In this document: positions 16,840 to 26,516 of the stretch, piece after piece | Position numbering within the stretch: the first letter of the stretch is position 1 | Layout: every line of letters begins with the position of its first letter | From: Planctomycetota bacterium | Lineage (GTDB): Bacteria; Planctomycetota; Planctomycetia; Pirellulales; Pirellulaceae | Assembly (NCBI GenBank): GCA_016872725.1 | Contig: VGZC01000007.1 | Location: 1 to 64,000 of the forward strand | Length of the DNA stretch: 64,000 nucleotides | Reading direction: 5' to 3' | Made by a program: the position numbers and the translations under genes | The notes under the pieces: model-generated | Databases searched by the model: none | Told to the model about the DNA's origin: nothing | Seen by the model: only the letters and a program-made list of their open reading frames with translations

Positions 16840-18480
16840 GTGTCCAAGACGTTCTCCCGCCGTCCGTCCGCTTCGCCCGATGACTCCGCGAACGTTCCCC
16901 GCAACGGTCGCCCGCACGCCAATGGGACGTCCCATCGCGCGAAGCGGGGACGCGTCGACGGCGGGGAGATCGACGGATACGACGCGATCGATGGGGCCGA
17001 CTTCGATTTGGAGGACGCGGACGAGGACGCGTCATCGGACGACGAGCACAACGATGACGCGTCGTCGGACAACACGGACGATCCGGTTCGCATGTACCTC
17101 ATGCAGATGGGACAGATCCCTTTGCTGACCCGTCCGCAGGAAATCGCGGCGGCGCGCGACATCGAACGGGCTCGACTGGGTTATCGCTACTCGATGCTCG
17201 CGACCGACTACATGCTGCAGGCCGCCGTCGTGTTCCTTGAACAGGTGCGGGACGGCAAACTGCGACTCGATCGAACGATCGAGGTTTCCGTGACGAACAC
17301 GGGCGAAAAGAGGCGGATCATGCAGCGCATCGTTCCGAACTTGATCACCCTGCGCCGGCTGCTCACCGAGAACGTGGCCGATTACCGGACCGCGGTGGGC
17401 AAGCGGCGTCCGATCGACGCGCGGCGGGCCGCGTGGCGCCGTCTGGTCCTTCGCCGGAACAAGGCCGTGCGGCTGATCGAGGAAATGAACCTACGGACGA
17501 ACCGGCTCCAACCGCTCTTCGAGAAGGTCGAGGAGATCGCGAACCGCATGCAGACGCTCAAGGAACAGCTCGCCGAATCGGCGCGGACCGGCCAGTACCG
17601 GGGCCGGTCGCGCCAGGAACTGCTCGGCGAACTCCGCTATTTGATGCGGATCACGCTCGAAACACCCGCGACCTTGTCGCGGAGGGTGGCGAGAACGTTC
17701 GAGCTCCAGGAACAGTACGACGCGGCCAAGCGGGTCCTTTCGGGCGGCAACCTGCGGCTCGTCGTTTCGATCGCGAAAAAGTACCGAAATCGGGGCCTGA
17801 GCTTCCTCGACCTGATCCAGGAAGGCAACACCGGACTGATGCGGGCGGTCGACAAATTCGAGTACGCCCGGGGCTTCAAGTTTTCGACGTACGCGACGTG
17901 GTGGATCCGGCAAGCGATCACGCGGGCGATCGCCGACCAGAGCCGCACGATCCGCGTTCCGGTCCACATGATCGACACGATGAGCAAGGTGCGGACGGTG
18001 ACGCGGGAACTGGTCCAGGAGCTGGGCCGGGATCCTTCTCCCGAGGAAACGGCGGACCGCGCCGGGCTGTCGCTCGCCGATACGCGCTGTATCCTCAAGA
18101 TGTCCCGCCAGCCCCTCTCGCTCGATCAGCCCGTCGGCGACCACGACGACAGTTTCTTCGGCGAGTTCGTCGAGGACCACCGCGACGATGATCCGCTCTA
18201 CGATACCCACCAGCACGCGCTCAAGACGCGCATCGAAGAGGCCATGCAGGGCCTGAATTACCGGGAACGCGAGATTCTCCGCCTTCGGTACGGACTCGCC
18301 GACGGCTACGCCTACACGCTCGAGGAAGTCGGCAAGATCTTCTCGGTGACGCGGGAACGCGTCCGCCAGATCGAATCGAAAGCCGTCCGGAAACTGCAGC
18401 AACCGTACCGTGCCCGGTCGCTCATGAGCTTCCTCGACGGCATCGAGCCGCCTTTGGCCGATTCGAAGGAGCCGGTCTGA
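16840..18480 (+). CDS. rpoD: Primary RNA polymerase sigma-70 factor
   Basis: The 546-residue protein has all core sigma-70 regions. Region 1.2 is at about residues 83-110 ([15 protein letters not shown]), region 2 begins near residue 304 ([12 protein letters not shown], then the -10 recognition helix with [13 protein letters not shown]), region 3 follows VPVHMIDTM, and region 4 is near residue 472 ([12 protein letters not shown] and the helix-turn-helix [13 protein letters not shown]). A long non-conserved insert (about residues 130-285) is present, as in many primary sigma factors. The N-terminus is short and acidic (runs of Asp/Ser, residues 55-82) in place of a classical region 1.1. The start is GTG with GAGAAGGAG upstream. 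It may be the housekeeping factor or a close group 2 paralogue. Confidence 0.92.
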   Translation: MSKTFSRRPSASPDDSANVPRNGRPHANGTSHRAKRGRVDGGEIDGYDAIDGADFDLEDADEDASSDDEHNDDASSDNTDDPVRMYLMQMGQIPLLTRPQEIAAARDIERARLGYRYSMLATDYMLQAAVVFLEQVRDGKLRLDRTIEVSVTNTGEKRRIMQRIVPNLITLRRLLTENVADYRTAVGKRRPIDARRAAWRRLVLRRNKAVRLIEEMNLRTNRLQPLFEKVEEIANRMQTLKEQLAESARTGQYRGRSRQELLGELRYLMRITLETPATLSRRVARTFELQEQYDAAKRVLSGGNLRLVVSIAKKYRNRGLSFLDLIQEGNTGLMRAVDKFEYARGFKFSTYATWWIRQAITRAIADQSRTIRVPVHMIDTMSKVRTVTRELVQELGRDPSPEETADRAGLSLADTRCILKMSRQPLSLDQPVGDHDDSFFGEFVEDHRDDDPLYDTHQHALKTRIEEAMQGLNYREREILRLRYGLADGYAYTLEEVGKIFSVTRERVRQIESKAVRKLQQPYRARSLMSFLDGIEPPLADSKEPV

Positions 18481-18532
18481 TCGAGACGTTGAGCGGCGTC
18501 GCCGCGCGCTGCGGCGCGTTCGGATCCCGCCC

Positions 18533-19240
18533 CTAACGTGCCGCGGCGACCCAGAGGTAGATCACCAGGAAATGGCACGCGCTCCCCGCGATCACGAACA
18601 AGTGCCATAGCGCGTGGAAATGGCGCACGTACCGATCGAGGATCAGGAAGACCGTTCCGACCGTATAAAACAGGCCGCCGATCACCATCCACCACGTGGC
18701 CGTGGACGGCAGGCGGCCCGCCAGCGAAACGACGGCGATTCCCTGCAGCCAACCGAGGAACACATAGAGCCAGATCGCGACCCGATCGATGCGGTGCGCA
18801 AGGAGGACCTTGGAGAGGCATCCGAACATGGCCACCGCCCACAGGAACGCCAGGAAGAACCACCATGGCCCCGATCGCAGGAACGTGAGCGAGAACGGAG
18901 TATAGGTCCCGACGATAAGGAGGTAGATCGTGCCTTGATCGAGCATGCGGAAGAGCCGTTTTCGATCGGGCAGCACGCAAACGTGCGACAACGTCGACAT
19001 GGCGTAGACGGCCATCAGGCTCGGAGCGTAGATGGAGCATCCGAGCATCCGCCACGCGTCCCCCGTCCGCGCGACCTGCATCCCCAGCGCGACCGCGCCG
19101 ATGACGCTCAGCAGGAAGCCCAGACCGTGCGTCAACGTGTTCGCGGATTCCTCCGGATCATGGGACCAGTCGACCAGCGGATTGAGCCACTCGCGTGGTC
19201 GAGTCATCGCATCGGAAGGTGTCGGCGTTCGAAGGAACAT
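18533..19240 (-). CDS. Haemolysin III / TrhA-family membrane protein
   Basis: The 235-residue protein has about seven hydrophobic segments and the conserved haemolysin III features: EESANTLTHG near the N-terminus, YAMSTLSHV, DQGTIYLLIVGTYTPF, and the C-terminal HALWHLFVIAGSACHF, whose histidines form the metal site of the PAQR-like superfamily. The family includes TrhA, implicated in membrane energetics in E. coli; the role here is unknown. The start could be 19240 or the internal ATG at 19207; neither has a strong ribosome site. It is divergent from the BT1-like transporter. Confidence 0.85.
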   Translation of the reverse strand: MFLRTPTPSDAMTRPREWLNPLVDWSHDPEESANTLTHGLGFLLSVIGAVALGMQVARTGDAWRMLGCSIYAPSLMAVYAMSTLSHVCVLPDRKRLFRMLDQGTIYLLIVGTYTPFSLTFLRSGPWWFFLAFLWAVAMFGCLSKVLLAHRIDRVAIWLYVFLGWLQGIAVVSLAGRLPSTATWWMVIGGLFYTVGTVFLILDRYVRHFHALWHLFVIAGSACHFLVIYLWVAAAR

Positions 19241-19600
19241 GGCGAGGGATAACTAACGAAAGCGCGTGCCGTCGTCTAGACCAGTTCGGCATGGAACGGG
19301 CGGCAGAAACGGCCTAGAATCATGCAAGGTCCTCGGTCCGGGACGGCCTGGGTCCGGAACGGCCTGATGACCGCGTTCCGACGCGGTCGGCGGCATCGGG
19401 ACGGACGATGATTGGCGACGAAATCCAGGGTAACCGCGGGGAGCCGGTTCCCCAAGCCCCCCGGTGCTTTGGGGCGGTCGAGGCCGCGGCGCCGCGATCG
19501 CGGGCAACGCGCGAAGGACCATCCGTCTCGGATGGCCGGCATGGGCGTCGCGGCATTCGAGGAATTCCGGCACGCATGGAACAGTCCGGGGGGAGAGCCC
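19241..19600. other. Divergent intergenic region
   Basis: This 360-bp gap separates the haemolysin III and BT1-like transporter genes. A frame continuous with the transporter extends back to 19412 but has no ribosome site and a low-complexity arginine-rich translation, so I treat it as non-coding. No promoter could be recognised. Confidence 0.4.
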
Positions 19601-20932
19601 GTGAACGGACCGCCGCGCACGACGTCCCGGCGACTCGACGTGCTTGGCCTATCGGCCGTTTTTGCCGCCATCTATTTCATCCAGGGCGTCAGCGAGCCGA
19701 CCGAGGGCCTGATCGCGCAGCCCGTCCGATCGCTGCTGCGCGATTGGGGCCATTCCACCGACCAAATCGCCTGGTTCCACGCATGGCTCGCCCTGCCCTG
19801 GGCACTGAAACCGATCTTCGGGTTTTGGATCGACCTTGTTCCGTGGGGCGGTTCGCGACACCGCCGATACCTGATCGCGGCCAACGCGGTCACGGCCGTC
19901 GCGCTCATCGCCGTCTATCGATTCCCTCCCGGCGCCGGCACACGGCTGGTTGAAGTCTTCGCATGGCTCGTCGTGCCGACGTTCGGCGTCGCCTTCGCGG
20001 ACGTCGTCGTCGATGCGCTGATGATCGAGCGGGGCCGGCCCTTGGGGCTGACCGGGCGGCTCCAATCGATCCAATGGGGCTCGATGTACACGGCCACGAT
20101 CCTGACGGGGGCCGTCGGAGGGTGGATCACGCAGTCCGACCGCGAGGAGCTCGGATTCCTGATCTCGGGCGTGTGCGCCGGTGCGGCCCTGTTGCTCGCC
20201 GTCGGATGGCTGAAGGAGCCTCGCGTCGCACCCAGCGGGGCGGCGACCGAGGCCTCGGACAACACCGAACGCGTCGCGAACGGAGTTCGGGCCGAACGGT
20301 TGACGGTGCGCCGGTGGTTCGCGCGCGTCGCGCGCCCCCGCGTTCTGACGGCGGCCGCGTTCCTTTTCCTTTGGAGCTTCAACCCGTTTTCGACGACCGT
20401 ACTCCACTTGCACATGACGGGCGCGATGCGTTTCGACGAGCAGTTCTACGGCGAAACGGTGTCGATCCAGGCGTTCGGCGCCGTTGCGGCAAGCCTCGTC
20501 TACGGGCTCGTGTGCCGGAAGGTCCCGTTCGTGATCCTGGTCCACGCGTCGATCGTCCTGGGCATTTTCGCGACCGCCGCGTATTTCGTGATGACCGATG
20601 CGTCGAGCGCGCGGATCGTGGCCGTCGTCGTCGGCTTTGCGTACATGACCGGTTGCCTCGCGCAGTTCGACTTCGCGGCGCGGGCCTGCGAACGGGGCGC
20701 CGCCGCGACGACGTTCGCGTTGCTGATGGCCGTTTCCAATCTGAGCCTTTCGCTTTCGACGGGACTGGGCGGTTCGATCTATGCGCGATGGAACGACGCG
20801 TGGGGGCCCGAGCGCGCGTTCCACCTGCTCGTCGCACTCGGAGCGGCCAGTACGGCCGCGTGCTGGCTCCTGACGCCGGCGCTCCATCGATTCGCACGCG
20901 CGGAGACGGAGACCGCGCGGCCGGACGATTGA
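19601..20932 (+). CDS. MFS-type transporter, BT1/folate-biopterin-like
   Basis: The 443-residue protein has about 12 hydrophobic helices. The early motif ALPWALKPIFGFWIDLVPWGG and the segment VAFADVVVDALMIERGR match the BT1 (folate-biopterin transporter) branch of the major facilitator superfamily. Family members carry pteridines, folates or other solutes; bacterial members are mostly uncharacterised. The start is GTG at 19601 with GGGGGAG six to seven bases upstream, better than the ATG codons further 5'. It ends 183 bp before natA on the same strand. Confidence 0.8.
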   Translation: MNGPPRTTSRRLDVLGLSAVFAAIYFIQGVSEPTEGLIAQPVRSLLRDWGHSTDQIAWFHAWLALPWALKPIFGFWIDLVPWGGSRHRRYLIAANAVTAVALIAVYRFPPGAGTRLVEVFAWLVVPTFGVAFADVVVDALMIERGRPLGLTGRLQSIQWGSMYTATILTGAVGGWITQSDREELGFLISGVCAGAALLLAVGWLKEPRVAPSGAATEASDNTERVANGVRAERLTVRRWFARVARPRVLTAAAFLFLWSFNPFSTTVLHLHMTGAMRFDEQFYGETVSIQAFGAVAASLVYGLVCRKVPFVILVHASIVLGIFATAAYFVMTDASSARIVAVVVGFAYMTGCLAQFDFAARACERGAAATTFALLMAVSNLSLSLSTGLGGSIYARWNDAWGPERAFHLLVALGAASTAACWLLTPALHRFARAETETARPDD

Positions 20933-21019
20933 CGGAATCGTCGCAAACCGATCGACCGTTCGCGTCGACCGGTCCACAGCGCGAAGTACGGCCGAATGGC
21001 ATCGGGCCGCCTACTGCGC

Positions 21020-21045
21020 GGAAACACCCTATGTTATAAGAAGAT
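21020..21045 (+). promoter_or_regulatory. Possible promoter -10 region upstream of natA
   Basis: The AT-rich stretch CTATGTTATAAG at about 21029-21040 stands out from its GC-rich surroundings and lies about 80 bp upstream of the natA start. It could provide a -10 element. No clear -35 box is visible at the right distance. Confidence 0.3.
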
Positions 21046-21115
21046 CGTCGCTCCCCCTGCCTTCGCGTGACCGCCGGCCGACCCGGCTCGCCGCGCGGAC
21101 ATTTCGAGGCCGGTC

Positions 21116-21904
21116 ATGATCCATGTCCGCGAACTCACGAAGTCGTACGAGGACTGGGCCCGCGGCATCTTCCATGCGCTCGAAAACGTCAGCTTCGAAG
21201 CGAGGGAAGGAGAGATCTTCGGCCTGCTCGGCCCCAACGGCGCGGGTAAGACGACCCTGCTCCGCATCCTCAGCACGGTCCTCCGGCCGACGCGCGGCAC
21301 GGTGCGGGTGAACGGATACGACGTCGTCACCGAGCCCTCGGCCGTCCGCCACCAGATCGGTTTCGTTTCGACGAATACGGCCGTCTACGACCGCATGTCG
21401 GCTTGGGAAATGGTCGAGTATTTTGGCCGCCTCTATGGAGTGCCCCGCGACCCGTTGCGCGATCGGATGGAGTCGATCTTCGCCCGACTGAAAATGGAGG
21501 AGATCCGCGACGTCCTGGGATGCAAGATGTCGACCGGCATGAAGCAGAAGGTTTCCATCGCCCGCGCGCTGGTGCATGATCCCCCGGTCCTCGTCTTCGA
21601 CGAGGCGACGTCAGGCCTCGATGTGCTCGTCGCCCGCGCCTTGCTCCAGTCGATCCGCGAGCTCCGCGAGCACGGCAAGTGCATCCTTTTTTCGACGCAC
21701 ATCATGCGCGAGGCCGAGCGGTTGTGCGATCGGGTCGCGATCATCCATCGAGGACACTTGCTCTGCGAAGGATCGCTCGACGAACTCCGCGAACTCCATG
21801 ACGAACCCGATCTCGAAGAGCTCTTCTTCCGTCTAATCACCGATCACGACGAACGGATGGAGCGGGTGGGCGCGCCGTGCCGCGCGGTCCCCGCCTCGCG
21901 GTGA
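21116..21904 (+). CDS. natA: ABC transporter ATP-binding protein (NatA-like)
   Basis: The 262-residue protein is a complete ABC ATPase. Walker A is GPNGAGKTT (near residue 40), the signature is [13 protein letters not shown] (a STGMK variant of LSGGQ often seen in NatA-type proteins), Walker B is [12 protein letters not shown], and the switch histidine is in [12 protein letters not shown]. It lies 10 bp upstream of the ABC-2 permease-protease fusion, with which it forms a Na+ or drug efflux-type transporter in the inner membrane. ATG at 21116 follows the promoter-like stretch. Confidence 0.9.
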   Translation: MIHVRELTKSYEDWARGIFHALENVSFEAREGEIFGLLGPNGAGKTTLLRILSTVLRPTRGTVRVNGYDVVTEPSAVRHQIGFVSTNTAVYDRMSAWEMVEYFGRLYGVPRDPLRDRMESIFARLKMEEIRDVLGCKMSTGMKQKVSIARALVHDPPVLVFDEATSGLDVLVARALLQSIRELREHGKCILFSTHIMREAERLCDRVAIIHRGHLLCEGSLDELRELHDEPDLEELFFRLITDHDERMERVGAPCRAVPASR

Positions 21905-21914
21905 GATCGAACCG

Positions 21915-24194
21915 ATGAAATGGAACAACGTCAAACTGATCTTCCTCCGCGAGGCGCGCGACCAACTGCGCGACCGCCGCACGTTGTTCACGATCGCCGG
22001 CCTCCCGCTCCTTCTCTACCCGCTCATGGGGATGGTCTTCGTGCAGATCTCGCAGTTCATGCGGGAGCATCCGACGCGAGTCCGGCTGATCGGCGTCGAC
22101 GACCTTCCCGATGTTCCGGCCCTGTTGTCCGGCGGGAAATTCCACGCGGGGATCTGTCCCGAACGCGAACGGCATTTGCTCGAACTCATCGCCGAACGGC
22201 GTTCCGACACCTCTGATGACACGCTGCGAATTGAAATCGAACGGGACATCAACGTCGGGAAGTACGACGCGGCCGTCTTCTTTCCGCCTCGGTTCGCCGC
22301 GAGGCTCGCCGAATCGCGGAGCGAGGCGGAGGCGCCGGGCCGGACGGAGCGGATCGGACCGGAAACGGCGGAAACCGCGGCCGACGGGATCCCCAGGCCC
22401 GCCATTTACTACAACACGGCGAGCGACAAGTCGCGCATCGCCCATGATCGCGTCGAGCGAGTCCTTGGGCGATGGCGCGACCTGATCGTGCTCGAAAACC
22501 TCCGGAGCAGCCGGCTCCCCGAATCGGCGGCGCAGCCGTTCGAACTTCGGCAGACCGACGTCGCCGAGGAAGTCAGCCGGCGCGCGGCGATGTGGTCGAA
22601 GATCATGCCGTTCATCGCGTTGATCTGGGCGCTGACCGGGGCCTTCTATCCCGCGATCGACCTGTGCGCCGGGGAGAAGGAACGGGGCACGCTCGAGACG
22701 TTGCTGAGCAGCCCGGCCGAACGCGGCGAAATCGTGTGGGGGAAACTGCTCACCGTCATGTCGTTCAGCATGGCGACGTCGACGCTCAACCTCGCTTCGA
22801 TGGGGTTCACCGCGTCGGTCTTCGTCCGGCAATACGCCCAGGCGACCGGCACGGCCGACCTGATGCGGGGACCGCCTCCCATGGCGAGCCTTGTCTGGCT
22901 CGTCGCGGCGCTCGTGCCCGCATCGGCCCTCTTCAGCGCGCTGGCCATCGCGATCGCGGCGTTCGCTCGGAGCACCAAGGAGGGCCAGTACTACCTGATG
23001 CCCCTGCTCTTCGTCACGCTGCCGCTCATGATCCTGCCGTTGCTTCCGACGTCCGAATTGACGCTCGGTACCAGCCTGATCCCCATTTCCGGACTCATGA
23101 TGCTCCTGCGGGCGCTCATCGAGGGCCAATACGCGGCCGTCCTGCCGTATGTCGTGCCGGTCGCCGGAGTCACGATCGGATGCTGCCTGCTCGCCATCCG
23201 CTGGGCCGTCGATCAATTCTCGAATGAATCGGTGCTGTTCCGCGAAAGCGAACGGGGCGGCCTCGGAGCGTGGATCCGCCACTTGATGCGGGTACGCGGC
23301 GAGACGCCCTCGGTCGCGCAGGGCATCCTGTGCGCGCTGCTGCTCTTGATCATTCGCTTCTTCGCGTCGATGTTCGTGCGGACTCCCGGGGATTGGAGCG
23401 GATTCGTTCGCATGATCCTGATCGTTCAGCTCGCCTTGATCGCGACACCGGCGATCCAAATGACGTTGCTTCTCACGCGAAGCCCCCGCGCCACGCTCCT
23501 GCTGCGCTGGCCCCGCGCCCACGTTCTCGCCCTGGCCGCCCTCCTCGCGGTCGCCCTGCACCCCGCCGCGCTCGCCGTCGGCGATTTGATCCGCCAAGTC
23601 TACCCGATCAACGACGACGCAATGACCCAAATGGCGCCGCTCGCCCGCATGCTGACCGAATCGCCATTGCTGAGCGTGATTCTCGTCATCGGTCTCGTTC
23701 CGGCGGTCTGCGAGGAGATCGCGTTCCGGGGTTTCATCCTGTCGGGCCTCCGGCACATGGGACACAAGTGGGCCGCGATCATCCTGACGGCCCTCTTTTT
23801 CGGATGGACGCACAGTCTGCTTCAACAACAGATCGCCGCGACCTTCACAGGAATCGTGATCGGCTACGTCGCCGTCCAGAGCGGCAGCATCCTTCCTCCC
23901 ATCGCGTTCCATCTGGTCCACAACGGACTCACGGCAGCCGCGAGCCGTCTCACTCCCGAAAGGCTCGCCGATTCGGCCTGGCTGTCCCGGCTCTACGGGG
24001 CGAACGACGGATCGGTCTCGCCGACCGTCTTCGCGATCGGTCTCTCCATCGCCGCCGGCGCCGCCGTCCTTTGGCTCTTCCGACGGGTCCCGCATCCGGT
24101 CTACGTCGAGGAATCGCTGCGAGCGACGATCGACCATCGATCCGCAAGGGGGCTCACCCTGCCGACGGCGGAGTTGGAACAATCGGCCGTCTGA
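21915..24194 (+). CDS. NatB-type ABC-2 permease fused to a CPBP intramembrane protease
   Basis: The 759-residue protein has two parts. Residues 1 to about 430 are an ABC-2/NatB permease: one helix near residue 25, a large extracytoplasmic loop, then several helices with the ERGTLETLLSSP motif characteristic of ABC-2 permeases. The C-terminal part is a CPBP (CAAX protease, bacteriocin-processing) membrane metalloprotease with EEIAFRGF at about residue 600, GWTHSLLQQ, and AFHLVHNGL. These supply the glutamates and histidines that bind zinc. The natA gene is 10 bp upstream. The fusion suggests a transporter that also processes or senses a peptide or protein. The substrate is unknown. Confidence 0.88.
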   Translation: MKWNNVKLIFLREARDQLRDRRTLFTIAGLPLLLYPLMGMVFVQISQFMREHPTRVRLIGVDDLPDVPALLSGGKFHAGICPERERHLLELIAERRSDTSDDTLRIEIERDINVGKYDAAVFFPPRFAARLAESRSEAEAPGRTERIGPETAETAADGIPRPAIYYNTASDKSRIAHDRVERVLGRWRDLIVLENLRSSRLPESAAQPFELRQTDVAEEVSRRAAMWSKIMPFIALIWALTGAFYPAIDLCAGEKERGTLETLLSSPAERGEIVWGKLLTVMSFSMATSTLNLASMGFTASVFVRQYAQATGTADLMRGPPPMASLVWLVAALVPASALFSALAIAIAAFARSTKEGQYYLMPLLFVTLPLMILPLLPTSELTLGTSLIPISGLMMLLRALIEGQYAAVLPYVVPVAGVTIGCCLLAIRWAVDQFSNESVLFRESERGGLGAWIRHLMRVRGETPSVAQGILCALLLLIIRFFASMFVRTPGDWSGFVRMILIVQLALIATPAIQMTLLLTRSPRATLLLRWPRAHVLALAALLAVALHPAALAVGDLIRQVYPINDDAMTQMAPLARMLTESPLLSVILVIGLVPAVCEEIAFRGFILSGLRHMGHKWAAIILTALFFGWTHSLLQQQIAATFTGIVIGYVAVQSGSILPPIAFHLVHNGLTAAASRLTPERLADSAWLSRLYGANDGSVSPTVFAIGLSIAAGAAVLWLFRRVPHPVYVEESLRATIDHRSARGLTLPTAELEQSAV

Positions 24195-24229
24195 TCGGAC
24201 CGGGGCCGCGCTTCGGCCTCTGGAACGGC

Positions 24230-25513
24230 TCACGTCGCGCGCGACGGATCGAACAGGCTTGCCGCGCCTTCCGACTCCCAGATCAGGGCGTGCGGGTCGG
24301 CCGCGCGATGTCGTTCCGACATCCGTATCCGCGCGAACAGGGCTCGTTTTCCCCGCTCGATGCTTCCCCATCGGGAACCGCGGCCGAGCGCCTCGGCGCC
24401 GTGCAGCGTCGCCATGCGCAGGACGACCTTCGGCGACAGGTCGGGGCATCGGTGGACAAGCCGCCGCGCGTCGGCGAAGAGCGAGAGATCGGGATTGGAG
24501 GCGCGCGAATCGGTACCGAGCGCCACACGAATACCCCGCGCGTGCATCGCGCGCACCGGATGCGCGCTCCAACCAAAAAAGGCGTGCGTGCGCGGACAAT
24601 GAACGACCGAGATCCGGTCGCGCCGCTCCGAGATGAACTCGATCTCGTCCCGCTCCAGGAAGTTGCCGTGGATCACCAAGGCCCGATCGGCGATCGCCAG
24701 CGCGCGAAGGTAGTCGATCGCGCGGATGCCTCCGCGCCATGCCTCGGGATGCCAAGCGCCGAGCTCCTCGAGCAGCGTGCGGAACGGCCCCGACCGATCG
24801 CGCAGGAACATGCCTTCCTCGGGCGATTCCGCGATGTGCATCGCCACCGGCGCGTTCCGCGTCGCGGCCATCCGACATAGGTCCTCGACCAGGGAAAGGC
24901 CAACCGTGTACGGCGCGTGCGGGCTCAGACCGGCGATCCAATCGGCGGGCAGGCGGCCCGCGAGATGGTCGGCCGCGACCGAGCGCAGCGCGCCGATCGC
25001 CGCCGGGTCGGCGCCGAGTATTTCCCGGAATACGACGATCGGCGCGGGATCGTCGCCGCATTCATCGGCCGACTCCGGCCAAGGACGCGTCGCGATCTCG
25101 CCGATGACGGCCGTTCCCGAGGCGCGGCATTCGGCCAGCCCGCGGATCCGGATCGCGTGCGCCGACGAACGGCCCGATCGATCGTGCGAACGCCGTTCGC
25201 CAACGACGGCGCGGATCCAATCGACGAACGGCATGCGGGGACAGCCGATCGGCTCCGTTCGGTCGCTGAATTCCAGGTGCGCGTGGCCGTTCACCAGGGC
25301 GGGGAGCAAGAGCGAATCGTCAAGGTCGATCACGCGATCGACGCCGGGACGCGTCGTGCACACGTCGACGATCCGCCCGTCGCGCACGACGACGTACGCT
25401 CCCTCGATCGGTTCGGAACTCACGGGAAACACATACCGAGCGCGGACGGCGATCGGCTCTTGGCGGCGAGGCCCGGCAGGCGTCGTTTCCACGGCATCAC
25501 GCCTCGAATCCAT
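24230..25513 (-). CDS. Amidohydrolase of the TrzA/AtzA group, possible aminofutalosine deaminase
   Basis: The 427-residue TIM-barrel metalloenzyme has the metal-binding HAH pair at residues 77-79 (VNGHAHLEF), a later histidine in APYTVG.. and MHIAES, and the C-terminal GTDSRAS aspartate. VVHCPRTHAFF is typical of deaminases. It resembles MqnX-type aminodeoxyfutalosine deaminases, and many planctomycetes make menaquinone by the futalosine route, but no other mqn gene is present here, so the assignment is tentative. The ATG lies directly against an 11-unit tandem repeat and has no visible ribosome site, so expression may depend on read-through from hisG. Confidence 0.7.
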   Translation of the reverse strand: MDSRRDAVETTPAGPRRQEPIAVRARYVFPVSSEPIEGAYVVVRDGRIVDVCTTRPGVDRVIDLDDSLLLPALVNGHAHLEFSDRTEPIGCPRMPFVDWIRAVVGERRSHDRSGRSSAHAIRIRGLAECRASGTAVIGEIATRPWPESADECGDDPAPIVVFREILGADPAAIGALRSVAADHLAGRLPADWIAGLSPHAPYTVGLSLVEDLCRMAATRNAPVAMHIAESPEEGMFLRDRSGPFRTLLEELGAWHPEAWRGGIRAIDYLRALAIADRALVIHGNFLERDEIEFISERRDRISVVHCPRTHAFFGWSAHPVRAMHARGIRVALGTDSRASNPDLSLFADARRLVHRCPDLSPKVVLRMATLHGAEALGRGSRWGSIERGKRALFARIRMSERHRAADPHALIWESEGAASLFDPSRAT

Positions 25514-25678
25514 GTCACAGACGGCACGGTCACAGACGGCACGGTCACAGACGGCACGGTCACAGACGGCACGGTCACAGACGGCACGGTCACAGACGGC
25601 ACGGTCACAGACGGCACGGTCACAGACGGCACGGTCACAGACGGCACGGTCACAGACGGCACGGTCACAGACGGCAAT
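25514..25678. repeat. 11-copy tandem array of a 15-bp unit
   Basis: The unit GTCACAGACGGCACG is repeated head to tail from 25514; ten units are identical and the eleventh (25664-25678) ends in AAT instead of ACG. The hisG stop codon (minus strand TGA at 25667-25665) lies in the eleventh unit, and the amidohydrolase ATG (25513) directly abuts the first. The array therefore looks like a copy-number expansion of the end of hisG and fills the whole intergenic space. There are no spacers, so this is not a CRISPR array. Confidence 0.97.
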
Positions 25679-26516
25679 TGTTGATCTGCGTTTCGAGGAT
25701 CGCGGAAGCGCCGAGCGTCTCGAGCCGCTCCATGACCGAAATGACGTCCGACCGCTTCACCATGACCTGAACGGCGCACCAGTCGGGGTCCTCGAGCGCG
25801 TTGATCGTGGGCGAATGATAGCCCGGCGTAATCGATTCGGCCTCCCGAAGCCGGGCGCGGGGGATGTTGTATTCGAGCAGCGAATAGGCGCGCGCGATGA
25901 CGACGCCTTCGAGCCGCCGCACGACGCGATCCGCCTGTTCGGGCGAACGGCGCTGGACGTTCTGAACGAGGACAGCCTCGTAGTGGCCGATATCGGCCAG
26001 CACGCGAAGGCGGTTCGCGGCGAGCGTGCTCCCGGTTTCCACAAGGTCGACGATCGCGTCGGCCACGCCGAGCGCGACCATGATCTCGACCGAACCCGAA
26101 AGGGCGACCAGCCTCGCACGGGCCCCGTGGTGCTCCAGATACCGCTGCGTCGCGCGGGGGAAACTCGTCGCGATCCGACAGCCGTCCAACTCCGCGGGAC
26201 GGGCGATCGGCGCGTCGTCCGGCACGCAGACGGCGAGCCGGCACTTGCCGATCCCGAGCGTCAGGCGGGTTACCAGTTCGACCCCGGCTTCCTCGACGAG
26301 ATCGCTGCCTGTGATCCCCAGATCAATCGCGCCCTCGGCGCACAAGACGGGAATATCCTCGGTGCGGAGGAACGTCGCGTCGATCGGCATCTCGCTGACG
26401 CGCGCGAAAAGGCTCCGGTCCTGGCGCCGGAAACTCAGGCCGGCCTGTTTGAGCAGGTCGCCGGCGAGCTCCGAAAGGCGGCCTTTGCTGGGAATCCCCA
26501 ATCGCAGGTTAACCAT
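25665..26516 (-). CDS. hisG: ATP phosphoribosyltransferase, long form
   Basis: The 283-residue protein is HisG, the first enzyme of histidine biosynthesis (ATP plus PRPP). It starts LRLGIPSKGRLSELAGDLLKQ, has the substrate-site region AEGAIDLGITGSDLVEE, and the PRPP loop VETGSTLAANRLRV. The extra C-terminal domain of about 75 residues, ending in LETQINNCRL, marks the long form regulated by histidine and independent of HisZ. It overlaps hisE by 8 bp and is downstream of it. The last codons and the stop are part of the 15-bp repeat unit. Confidence 0.93.
   Translation of the reverse strand: MVNLRLGIPSKGRLSELAGDLLKQAGLSFRRQDRSLFARVSEMPIDATFLRTEDIPVLCAEGAIDLGITGSDLVEEAGVELVTRLTLGIGKCRLAVCVPDDAPIARPAELDGCRIATSFPRATQRYLEHHGARARLVALSGSVEIMVALGVADAIVDLVETGSTLAANRLRVLADIGHYEAVLVQNVQRRSPEQADRVVRRLEGVVIARAYSLLEYNIPRARLREAESITPGYHSPTINALEDPDWCAVQVMVKRSDVISVMERLETLGASAILETQINNCRL

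Noticed and set aside
21837-25061. 1074-residue minus-strand frame
   Set aside because: It is antisense to the NatB-CPBP gene and overlaps the amidohydrolase in another frame; composition is Arg/Asp/Glu-rich.
25514-25678. CRISPR array
   Set aside because: Units are 15 bp and directly adjacent with no unique spacers, and no cas gene is present.
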